This document shows positions 1 through 4,787 of a DNA stretch of 6,017 nt, piece by piece. The stretch is from contig CABURG010000106.1 of the NCBI GenBank assembly GCA_902493835.1, forward strand, positions 1-6,017, written 5' to 3'. A model generated the notes under the pieces. The model made no database searches. It saw nothing but the letters and a program-made list of their open reading frames with translations, and had not been told where the DNA came from. How positions within the stretch are numbered: the stretch's first letter is position 1; each line of letters begins with the position of its first letter. Position numbers and translations under genes: made by a program. Origin of the DNA: an uncultured Collinsella sp. (GTDB taxonomy: Bacteria; Actinomycetota; Coriobacteriia; Coriobacteriales; Coriobacteriaceae).

Positions 1-243
1 GATAGGAAAAGGAATTTCTCGGGGCCGCCTCTCGGCGGCCTTGCGAAAAACAAATCCAAGTTAGACCATTTCAAATGGTTCGATGTCTGCCCGGATGCGA
101 CACATCTGGTGTGTCCATCCTCGCAGTATCCGGTTCTCAAGGTGCACGCCCCGCGGCTGATCCGGTCCGACCGGGCCGCGCGGCAAGGAGATATATTGCC
201 AGACCGGAGGGGCGCCGTGGGCGGGAATTCCACTCTTCACAAG
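1..243 (-). ncRNA. Structured non-coding RNA, probable rRNA operon leader
   Basis: No believable protein is encoded here, but on the minus strand the stretch is packed with hairpins. Positions 175-180 pair with 152-157, with a nested stem 170-174/162-166. Positions 116-120 plus 110-115 pair with 99-104 plus 93-97 (11 bp with one bulge). Positions 73-79 pair with 65-71, and 34-40 pair with 23-29 around a GAGA tetraloop. Minus-strand 141-127 reads CTTGAGAACCGGATA, resembling the boxA-type antitermination motif (TTTGAGAACT) known from leaders and spacers of actinobacterial rRNA operons. The stretch lies downstream of a terminator and a candidate promoter and runs off the left edge. I infer the leader of a minus-strand 16S-23S-5S operon whose 16S gene would begin just outside the window. 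No 16S sequence is visible, so an independent small RNA remains possible. Confidence 0.42.
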
Positions 244-249
244 TCCTAC

Positions 250-277
250 ACAATACATCGCTTCCTATATATGTCAT
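250..277 (-). promoter_or_regulatory. Candidate sigma-70 promoter for the left-edge RNA
   Basis: On the minus strand, ATGACA (277-272) and TATTGT (255-250) are separated by 16 bp. They match the TTGACA and TATAAT consensus at 5 and 4 positions, predicting a transcript start near 243. A second, weaker pair lies upstream (TTTACA 391-386, GATAAA 367-362, 18 bp spacing), which would fit the tandem promoters common before rRNA operons. Both lie just downstream of the rplT terminator. Consensus match only. Confidence 0.35.
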
Positions 278-403
278 AGAAAGGCTGGTGCAGAAATACT
301 GCACGTATCAGATGATGACCCTTCGGTTAAGAGATATATAAAGATCGGTCACTTGTAAGTGTTTATCTACCCGCGCTTTTAGCAATGTAAACCGCGCTTC
401 AGA

Positions 404-440
404 TAAAAAGAGGGAGCGCCGCGCACAACGCGACACTCCC
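404..440 (-). terminator. Rho-independent terminator of infC-rpmI-rplT
   Basis: In minus-strand RNA, 440-429 pairs with 423-412 as an unbroken 12-bp stem (two G-U pairs), with a 5-nt loop at 428-424. A T-rich tract, TCTTTTTAT, follows at 411-403. It starts about 20 nt after the rplT stop codon, which is the right place to end the operon. Confidence 0.9.
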
Positions 441-461
441 CTAGCGATTCAAGAGAATCTA

Positions 462-821
462 TTAGGCCTCGAGAGCCTTCTTGGCGATGGTAGCCAGCTC
501 GTTGAAGGACTCGATGTCCTCGTAAGCCATCTGAGCCAGGACCTTGCGGTCAAGCTCGATGCCGGCAACCTTCAGGCCGTGCATGAACTGAGAGTAAGAG
601 ATGTCGTTCAGGCGAGCGGCAGCGTTGATGCGGGTGATCCAGAGAGAGCGGATCTCGCGCTTCTTGTTGCGGCGATCACGATACTGATACTGCAGGGAGT
701 GCTGGACCTGCTCTTTAGCATGCTTGTAAGTACGCGAAGCGGCACCGTAGTAACCCTTCGCACGGTGCATAACGGTACGGCGCTTCTTCTTGGCGGCAAC
801 AGCGCGCTTAATACGTGCCAT
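462..821 (-). CDS. rplT: 50S ribosomal protein L20
   Basis: Encodes 119 aa, the normal length for bL20. This protein is an early assembly protein that binds 23S rRNA and, in several bacteria, also represses its own operon. The start MARIKRAV, the long basic N-terminal helix (about residues 1-60, with KKKRRT and RDRRNKKREIR) and the globular C-terminal half (INAAARLNDISYSQFMHGLK, then DRKVLAQMA) are family hallmarks. The ATG follows an AGGAG (836-832) at an 11-nt spacing. It is the last gene of the operon, 46 nt after rpmI and about 20 nt before a strong terminator. In Bacillus subtilis and Escherichia coli, L20 recognises an mRNA structure mimicking its 23S site. The structured leader upstream of infC, or a site nearer rpmI, would be the place to look for that here. 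Confidence 0.98.
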   Translation of the reverse strand: MARIKRAVAAKKKRRTVMHRAKGYYGAASRTYKHAKEQVQHSLQYQYRDRRNKKREIRSLWITRINAAARLNDISYSQFMHGLKVAGIELDRKVLAQMAYEDIESFNELATIAKKALEA

Positions 822-867
822 GTTCTATCAACTCCTAGACGGTAAAACGAAAAACGGGAACGCGGAC

Positions 868-1059
868 TTAGGCGAGACGCGACTTGATGACCTTGCGGTC
901 GGCAGCGGCGATCTCGGTCTCCTGACGGAAGCCACGCTTACGCTTGGTGGACTTCTTGCTCAGGATGTGGCTCTTGAAAGCCTTGGCGCGCATAAGCTTG
1001 CCGGTACCAGTCTTGCGGAAACGCTTCTTGGTGCCGCTGTGGGACTTCATCTTAGGCAT
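868..1059 (-). CDS. rpmI: 50S ribosomal protein L35
   Basis: Encodes 63 aa, very basic, in the usual 63-66 aa range of bL35, a small protein of the large ribosomal subunit. The start MPKMKSHSGTKKRF is the family signature. It is followed by the KAFKSHILSKKSTKRKRGFR stretch and the ADRKVIKSRL tail. The ATG is preceded by AAGGAG (1072-1067) at good distance. It sits between infC (32-nt gap) and rplT (46-nt gap) with no promoter or terminator visible in either gap, so it is cotranscribed and probably translated coordinately with both. Confidence 0.98.
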   Translation of the reverse strand: MPKMKSHSGTKKRFRKTGTGKLMRAKAFKSHILSKKSTKRKRGFRQETEIAAADRKVIKSRLA

Positions 1060-1091
1060 GAAATACTCCTTAATCGGTTACAGAACACTAG

Positions 1092-1646
1092 TTACTTGGT
1101 ATCGCTTGCCGCTTTATCCTCATCGAAGGCGCCCTTAATCGGGGCGAGCAGCATAAGCATGTTACGGCCTTCCATCTTAGGCTTAGACTCGACCGTAGCG
1201 TAAGGCTTGAGATCCTCGGCGAGACGCTCGAGAACGTTAAGGCCCTGCTCCGGGTGAGCCATCTCACGGCCGCGGAACATGATGGTGATCTTAACGCGTG
1301 CGCCCTTCTTGAGGAAACGCAGAACGTGGCCCTTCTTGGTCTCGTAGTCGCCAACGTCGATCTTGGGTCGGAACTTCATTTCCTTGACCTCGACCTTGGA
1401 CTGGTTCTTACGAGCAGCCTTGGCCTTCATGGCCTGCTGGTACTTGAACTTACCGTAGTCCATGACCTTGCAGACCGGCGGCTCCGCGTTGGGAGCGATC
1501 TCGACCAGGTCGAGACCCTGATCGTCGGCGACGCGCTGGGCATCACGGATGGCGAACAGGCCGAGCTGAGAGCCATCGACGCCAATCAAACGGCACGAAG
1601 ATGCAGTGATCTCGTCGTTGATGCGGGTGTCATCAGACTTAGCTAT
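1092..1646 (-). CDS. infC: Translation initiation factor IF-3 (AUA start proposed)
   Basis: IF-3 binds the 30S subunit, prevents premature joining of 50S and rejects non-canonical start codons and wrong initiator tRNAs. The N-terminal domain holds TRINDEI and the family signature around PPVCKVMDYGKFKY. A basic linker (KAKAARKNQSKVEVKE) leads to the C-terminal domain with KMKF-like, DYETK, FLKKGARVKITIMFRGRE and PKMEGRNMLMLL motifs. I place the start at ATA (1646-1644), giving 184 aa. GGAGGT (1659-1654) sits 8 nt before it, whereas the in-frame ATG at 1661-1659 overlaps that Shine-Dalgarno and is itself preceded only by a T-run. Rare start codons (AUU in E. coli) are known for infC, because IF-3 discriminates against them and so limits its own synthesis. 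The product identity is secure; the start is inferred. If the ATG is used instead, the protein is 189 aa. Confidence 0.95.
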   Translation of the reverse strand: MAKSDDTRINDEITASSCRLIGVDGSQLGLFAIRDAQRVADDQGLDLVEIAPNAEPPVCKVMDYGKFKYQQAMKAKAARKNQSKVEVKEMKFRPKIDVGDYETKKGHVLRFLKKGARVKITIMFRGREMAHPEQGLNVLERLAEDLKPYATVESKPKMEGRNMLMLLAPIKGAFDEDKAASDTK

Positions 1647-1653
1647 TTTCCCT

Positions 1654-1659
1654 ACCTCC
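1654..1659 (-). promoter_or_regulatory. infC Shine-Dalgarno that decides the start
   Basis: The minus strand reads GGAGGT here, followed after TAGGGAAA by ATA, then GCT AAG. From GGAGG to ATA is 8 nt, the optimal window. No other Shine-Dalgarno-like sequence lies upstream; the preceding bases are ATGA, a T-run and a terminator stem. This favours initiation at the AUA codon over the ATG that overlaps the site. Confidence 0.7.
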
Positions 1660-1665
1660 ATTCAT

Positions 1666-1699
1666 AAAAAAATAACCCGGCGCTTCTCAGCAACCAGGT
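1666..1699 (-). terminator. Leader terminator (attenuator) before infC
   Basis: In minus-strand RNA, ACCTGG (1699-1694) pairs with CCGGGT (1680-1675), with inner pairs continuing past a bulge toward a TGAGAA loop. The stem is followed by TA and then seven uninterrupted T residues (1672-1666). The T-run ends only 7 nt before the infC Shine-Dalgarno, so termination here would switch off the whole infC-rpmI-rplT operon. This resembles the L20-controlled attenuator known upstream of infC in Bacillus subtilis. Homology of this leader to that one is inferred from position and design only. Confidence 0.72.
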
Positions 1700-1750
1700 C
1701 GTACACATAGACTTCCTCGATTTGAGGAAGGGAATCTAAGTTGTATGACC
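1697..1750 (-). promoter_or_regulatory. Long hairpin arm of infC leader, candidate antiterminator
   Basis: Segments pair in nested order in minus-strand RNA. GGTC (1750-1747) pairs with GACC (1700-1697), ATACA (1746-1742) with TGTGT (1707-1703), and TAGA (1738-1735) with TCTA (1711-1708). Innermost, CTTCCTC (1730-1724) pairs with GAGGAAG (1718-1712) around an AAATC loop. Its base shares 1697-1699 with the terminator stem. An extension pairing CAGC (1759-1756) with GCTG (1691-1688) would cover the whole 5' arm of the terminator. The two folds are therefore at least partly exclusive, as in an antiterminator/terminator switch. Purine-rich asymmetric bulges (ACT, TTCC) could be protein contacts. 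Confidence 0.55.
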
Positions 1751-1779
1751 AGTCAGCTGCTCATTGGCGCCAAAAGGTG

Positions 1780-1795
1780 GGAACCCTCGGGTTCC
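1780..1795 (-). promoter_or_regulatory. Upstream hairpin in the infC leader
   Basis: GGAACC (1795-1790) and GGTTCC (1785-1780) form a 6-bp stem with a CGAG loop near the 5' end of the predicted leader transcript. There is no T-run, so it is not a terminator. A perfect 10-bp palindrome, TTGGCGCCAA, lies just 3' of it. It could form part of the ligand-binding fold of the attenuator. Confidence 0.45.
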
Positions 1796-1828
1796 TCTTT
1801 AGGGCATTGCGAGAACAACGCCTTGCGA

Positions 1829-1857
1829 ATAATAACACGTACAGCGCGTTATCACAT
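1829..1857 (-). promoter_or_regulatory. Predicted promoter of infC-rpmI-rplT
   Basis: TATTAT (1834-1829) is preceded by TG and one base (1837-1835), making an extended -10 element. The -35 position 17 bp upstream, ATGTGA (1857-1852), is weak, as is usual for extended -10 promoters. The predicted start near 1822 gives a leader of about 175 nt before the AUA start. It lies downstream of the tRNA terminator, so the operon has its own promoter. ATAACGCG (1851-1844) and CGTGTTAT (1838-1831) form an imperfect dyad over the spacer and the -10. Confidence 0.55.
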
Positions 1858-1867
1858 TACGTACACG

Positions 1868-1889
1868 AAAAAGGGGCCTTGACCCCCTT
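1868..1889 (-). terminator. Terminator after tRNA-Leu
   Basis: AAGGGG (1889-1884) pairs with CCCCTT (1876-1871) around a 7-nt loop. Five T residues on the minus strand (1872-1868) overlap the end of the stem. It lies 20 nt after the encoded CCA of the tRNA and upstream of the predicted infC promoter, so it separates the two transcripts. Confidence 0.8.
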
Positions 1890-1908
1890 GAACGCTCGCT
1901 TGCATGTA

Positions 1909-1995
1909 TGGTGCCCGAGGCGAGACTCGAACTCGCACGTTGTTGCCAACGGTGGATTTTGAGTCCACTGCGTCTGCCAATTCCGCCACTCGGGC
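1909..1995 (-). tRNA. tRNA-Leu (anticodon CAA)
   Basis: A complete 87-nt cloverleaf. The acceptor GCCCGAG (1995-1989) pairs with CTCGGGC, followed by discriminator A and an encoded CCA (1911-1909). The anticodon stem GTGGA/TCCAC holds the loop CTCAAAA, with anticodon CAA at 1961-1959, reading UUG. The long variable arm, CGTTG/CAACG around GCAA, marks a class II tRNA and fits leucine, as does A73. The T-arm is GCGAG, TTCGAGT, CTCGC. The 5' end lies 39 nt after the stop codon of the transglutaminase-like gene, with no convincing promoter in the gap. It may be processed from that gene's transcript. Confidence 0.97.
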
Positions 1996-2034
1996 ACGTA
2001 ATGCGTGAGTTAGTTTATCACAGCTTTCTACCGA

Positions 2035-3468
2035 TTAGTCCGAAAATGGAACTTCGAGCATTTCGATGAGTTCGACCGTGCGTAGCATCTCGCGCTGACG
2101 GCATCCGCGACCGTCGACCGAAGCCTCACCCATCTGGTTATCGTAAGGGTCCTCGCGCATGCCGTCGAAAGAGGGCTCAAACTCTGCCTGGAATCGATTG
2201 TTGGCCACCATACGCCATGGGTCGAGATTGCCAAAGTAGTGACGGCGGCGCCACTCCTCCCCCATCCTGCGAGCAGAAGATCCAAATGACACGTCGGCGT
2301 TGAGCCAACCGGTCTGCGGCGTATAGAACTCTGCCCAGTCGTGCGACCCCACCGAATCGGGCGCAACGTAGAGGCCGCTCTGCCAACGGGCAGGCACGCC
2401 CGCGATACGGCACATGGTGATAAACGTGAGCGCCATAACGCCGCAATCGCCGCGGTGCGAATGCGCGCAGTCATCGGCAATAGATCCCAAAAGCAAGTAC
2501 GGCGGCTGATAGCGATAGTCGATATACTGCGTCAGGTAATCATAGATAGCACGGGCGCGATCGAGCGGATCCTCGAGTCCGCCAACAACGCTGGCCGTCA
2601 GCTGCTGCAGATACGGCGTAAATGCAATGTGCGGACGGTCCTCGGAAATATCCTCGGGCAGAGGCGCGTCCATACGCGGATGAACCGGAAGTGTGCCACC
2701 GTAGACATCACAATAAGCAGCATCGATGTGATAACGATAAGTCACCGAGAATGAGCGCTCACTCGAAGAAGACCACGAGGCGGTACGCGCCGAAGCGTTC
2801 GCGGGAGCAACAGCACCCTCCGGCGTCATGTCGAGAATCTCGACCTGAGACTGTTGGCGGCAGGTGGCGGCTACGGGAAGCCAAGCGCGAACGGTCTCCC
2901 CCTCTAGAGCGCCGGGGACAGACAAGGACGCCTTAAGCGTAATAACGCGAGTCAATCCGTTTTGTGACTCCATCTCCTTGAGCATCTCGTTGCGCAGTGC
3001 AATTCCGTCCGTAGGATCGGGACGCATGCCGGGAACCTCTTTGGGATATACGCGAAGCGAATCGAGGAAGTTGTCGAGAACGAACAGCTCGCCATCGATA
3101 AAGCGCCAGTCAATACGCTTACGGTTAATCAGATCGTCAAACTGCTCCTCGGTAAACTCAGGCCACTCCTCGCGAATCATCGCAATAGCCCGATCGCGCG
3201 ACACCGAAAAATGAAGCGGCATCTCAAGCATGCGATACCGCTCGGCACGAACGCAGGCAGCAAGCGAGGGATCGGGATCTTGGGCAAGTAGGCGGTCGCA
3301 AGCCTCAATAGCCTGCGAAAGATACCCCGCGTCCTTTAAACGCAGAATCTCGGGTGGCAAGCCAATATCTAGAAAACGGAAGTCATCATTGCAAACATCA
3401 ACAGAGCAACCAACAGGACCCTCGTCAATAACCTTCCCATCCGAAGGCAGCACCTTAACAACAGCCAT
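2035..3468 (-). CDS. Transglutaminase-like domain protein, function unknown
   Basis: Encodes 477 aa. The C-terminal half carries a transglutaminase-like (papain-fold) core. It begins with a PLDRARAIYDYLTQYIDYRY helix (301-320) and HRGDCGVMALTF with candidate nucleophile Cys342. SHDWAEFY follows with His376, then GWLNADVSFG with Asp392, giving an intact Cys-His-Asp triad. Residues about 39-80 look like a pair of TPR-type helices (EILRLKDAGYLSQAIEACDRLL), and 175-250 is beta-rich. There is no signal peptide or membrane segment, so it is probably cytoplasmic. Family members are usually cysteine peptidases or amidases rather than cross-linkers; the substrate cannot be told. I chose the ATG at 3468, with GGAG (3479-3476) 7 nt upstream, over an in-frame GTG six codons earlier that lacks a site. 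It is probably monocistronic, or cotranscribed with the tRNA. Confidence 0.85.
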   Translation of the reverse strand: MAVVKVLPSDGKVIDEGPVGCSVDVCNDDFRFLDIGLPPEILRLKDAGYLSQAIEACDRLLAQDPDPSLAACVRAERYRMLEMPLHFSVSRDRAIAMIREEWPEFTEEQFDDLINRKRIDWRFIDGELFVLDNFLDSLRVYPKEVPGMRPDPTDGIALRNEMLKEMESQNGLTRVITLKASLSVPGALEGETVRAWLPVAATCRQQSQVEILDMTPEGAVAPANASARTASWSSSSERSFSVTYRYHIDAAYCDVYGGTLPVHPRMDAPLPEDISEDRPHIAFTPYLQQLTASVVGGLEDPLDRARAIYDYLTQYIDYRYQPPYLLLGSIADDCAHSHRGDCGVMALTFITMCRIAGVPARWQSGLYVAPDSVGSHDWAEFYTPQTGWLNADVSFGSSARRMGEEWRRRHYFGNLDPWRMVANNRFQAEFEPSFDGMREDPYDNQMGEASVDGRGCRQREMLRTVELIEMLEVPFSD

Positions 3469-3503
3469 ACTAAAACTCCAAGTCACTAGAACGCTTGAAG
3501 TCC

Positions 3504-3533
3504 ATTGTAGCGAGATAAAAAAGAAAGCCCCAA
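3504..3533 (-). promoter_or_regulatory. Predicted promoter of the transglutaminase-like gene
   Basis: The minus strand has TACAAT (3509-3504), a 5-of-6 match to the -10 consensus. TTGGGG (3533-3528) lies 18 bp upstream as a weaker -35, and the spacer is T-rich. The start near 3497 would leave a short leader of about 29 nt before the ATG at 3468, containing the GGAG ribosome site. Confidence 0.5.
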
Positions 3534-3595
3534 TAAAGGAACTCTCAACACCGATAAACGGTACCTAGAAAAAATGAATTCAGCCCAGTAACCCT

Positions 3596-3726
3596 GTAGC
3601 GAGTTAACGAAGGAGGCCCCGTTCACCCGAAGCTTTTCCCATTGCGCGACTTCTGGCAAAGCCAGGTGAGCGCAAGGGAAAAGCGTAGGGTGAACGGGGC
3701 CTCCGACGGGAAAGTTAAACCGCTAC
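3596..3726. repeat. 131-nt long imperfect inverted repeat after fba
   Basis: The arms pair as follows: 3596-3601 with 3721-3726, 3604-3608 with 3714-3718, 3612-3628 with 3688-3704 (17 bp perfect), 3632-3640 with 3676-3684 (9 bp perfect), 3642-3647 with 3670-3675, and 3653-3657 with 3661-3665 around a 3-nt loop. The right end abuts the fba TAA codon (3729-3727). Neither strand shows a T-run directly after the hairpin, so it is not a textbook intrinsic terminator, though it may still end or protect the fba mRNA. It could also be an extragenic palindromic or MITE-like element with GTAGCG termini. I saw no clear target-site duplication. The rest of the 3469-3595 gap holds only the promoter above. 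Confidence 0.8.
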
Positions 3727-4593
3727 TTACGCCTTGTTGACGGAGCCAAACTCCTCCATGAGCTCCTTGGTGCGGGCAACGATGTTGTCGCGACCAGGCT
3801 TGAGGAGCTTGCGGGGGTCAAAGCCCTTGCCCTGCTGATCCTTGCCAGCCTCGATGTACTCGCGAACGCCCTTGGCGAAGACGAGCTGCAGATCGGTGTT
3901 GACGTTGATCTTGGAGATACCCAGGGAGATGGCCTTCTTGATCTGATCCTCGGGGATGCCGGTGCCACCGTGCAGGACGAGGGGCAGGTCGCCGGTCTGA
4001 GCCTTGATCTCGCCCAGGCGCTCGAAGGAAAGGCCAGCCCAGTCGGCAGGGTACACGCCGTGGATGTTGCCGATACCGCAGGCGAGGAAGTCGACGCCCA
4101 GGTCAGCAATCTGCTTGCACTCAGCAGGATCAGCGAGCTCGCCGCTGGAGGTCACGCCGTCCTCGGTGCCGCCGATGCCGCCGACCTCGGCCTCGATGGA
4201 CATGCCCTTGGAGTGAGCAAGCTCAACGAGCTCCTTGGTGCGGTCGAGGTTAAGCTGGAAGGTCTCCTCGTGAGAGCCGTCATACATGATGGACGTGAAG
4301 CCGGCCTCGATGCACTTGAAGCAGTCCTCGTAAGAACCGTGATCGAGGTGAAGGGCGACGGGAACGGTAACGCCCGTGGCCTCGACGGCAGCCTTGACCA
4401 TGTCGGCGCAGACCTTGAAACCGCCCATCCACTTAGCGGCACCAGCGGTGCACTGAAGGATCAGCGGAGACTTGGCCTCCTCGGCGGCCTGGAGAATAGC
4501 CAGGGTCCACTCGAGGTTGTTGGTGTTGAAGGCACCGAGACCGTACTTGCCGGCCTCGGCCTTCTTGAGCATGTCTGCTGCGTTGACGAGCAT
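3727..4593 (-). CDS. fba: Class II fructose-1,6-bisphosphate aldolase
   Basis: Encodes 288 aa, close to the roughly 285 aa of Gram-positive FbaA enzymes. It catalyses reversible cleavage of fructose 1,6-bisphosphate to glyceraldehyde 3-phosphate and dihydroxyacetone phosphate in cytoplasmic glycolysis and gluconeogenesis, using a divalent metal, normally zinc. Visible motifs in order are GAFNTNNLEW (20-29), HLDHG (82-86) with catalytic Asp84 and metal ligand His85, YDGS (104-107), EAEVGGIGGTEDG (134-146), IGNIHG with ligand His178, LHGGTG with ligand His208, and the phosphate-binding NVNTD (230-234). The ATG at 4593 is chosen because AGGAGG lies 8 nt upstream and family N-termini begin here. 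The open frame runs upstream to 4860, but that part overlaps the promoter and the neighbouring gene and has no aldolase character. Tagatose- or ketose-bisphosphate aldolase relatives are possible, but the FBA assignment is preferred. Confidence 0.95.
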   Translation of the reverse strand: MLVNAADMLKKAEAGKYGLGAFNTNNLEWTLAILQAAEEAKSPLILQCTAGAAKWMGGFKVCADMVKAAVEATGVTVPVALHLDHGSYEDCFKCIEAGFTSIMYDGSHEETFQLNLDRTKELVELAHSKGMSIEAEVGGIGGTEDGVTSSGELADPAECKQIADLGVDFLACGIGNIHGVYPADWAGLSFERLGEIKAQTGDLPLVLHGGTGIPEDQIKKAISLGISKINVNTDLQLVFAKGVREYIEAGKDQQGKGFDPRKLLKPGRDNIVARTKELMEEFGSVNKA

Positions 4594-4601
4594 AAAAGAA
4601 A

Positions 4602-4607
4602 CCTCCT
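4602..4607 (-). promoter_or_regulatory. fba Shine-Dalgarno site
   Basis: AGGAGG is followed by TTTCTTTT and then the ATG at 4593-4591, an ideal 8-nt spacing. It fixes the aldolase start and excludes the much longer upstream reading-frame extension. Confidence 0.9.
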
Positions 4608-4633
4608 GTAAGGTTGCTCCGATAACGCCTGAG

Positions 4634-4662
4634 ATTTTACCACGACATACCCGAGCATAAAC
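4634..4662 (-). promoter_or_regulatory. Predicted fba promoter (extended -10)
   Basis: TAAAAT (4639-4634) matches the -10 consensus at 5 of 6 and is preceded by TGG, giving an extended -10. GTTTAT (4662-4657), 17 bp upstream, is a weak -35. The start near 4627 leaves a leader of about 34 nt with the AGGAGG site. A dyad, AAACG-AA-CGTTT (4670-4659), overlaps the -35 and could be an operator. Otherwise the fba/MBL gap (4594-4787) holds only the weak terminator listed separately. Confidence 0.6.
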
Positions 4663-4735
4663 GTTCGTTTGTTCACGAATACCATCCGATTGGACAAATT
4701 TTGACCGTTTGCCCCACAGAATCGACCCACTGGGG

Positions 4736-4787
4736 AAAATAGCTTGACGATTGAGCGGTCTTCGTGGTTCGAAAGACGGCTTCAAGC
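4736..4787 (-). terminator. Possible weak terminator after the MBL-fold gene
   Basis: Directly after the stop codon, GCTTGA (4787-4782) can pair with TCAAGC (4747-4742). Inside this, GTCTTTCG (4777-4770) pairs with CGAAGAC (4764-4758) around a 5-nt loop with one bulged base. The outer stem is followed by TA and TTTT (to 4736). The T-run is short, so termination is probably partial. Confidence 0.4.

Noticed and set aside
61..341. Short open frames on both strands in the left non-coding region (65 and 88 codons)
   Set aside because: No ribosome binding sites, no recognisable protein character, and the same stretch is dominated by RNA-type hairpins.
1..440. T-box riboswitch in the left region
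   Set aside because: The conserved T-box bulge sequence (GGGTGGNACCGCG type) was looked for on both strands and is absent, and no aminoacyl-tRNA synthetase or amino-acid gene follows.
1741..1962. Plus-strand 73-codon ORF over the infC leader and tRNA
   Set aside because: It runs antisense through the tRNA-Leu gene and its terminator; its end (CPRRDSNSHVVANGGF) is the familiar false protein produced by translating a tRNA complement.
3470..3505. Eleven-codon upstream ORF (MDFKRSSDLEF) ending 1 nt before the transglutaminase ATG
   Set aside because: Its ATG overlaps the predicted -10 box (3509-3504), so it would lie upstream of the transcript start, and it has no Shine-Dalgarno.
3970..4611. 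Plus-strand 213-codon ORF antisense to fba, and similar long shadows opposite rplT, infC, rel and the MBL gene
   Set aside because: These are codon-bias shadows of strongly coding minus-strand genes, with no own ribosome sites or family features.
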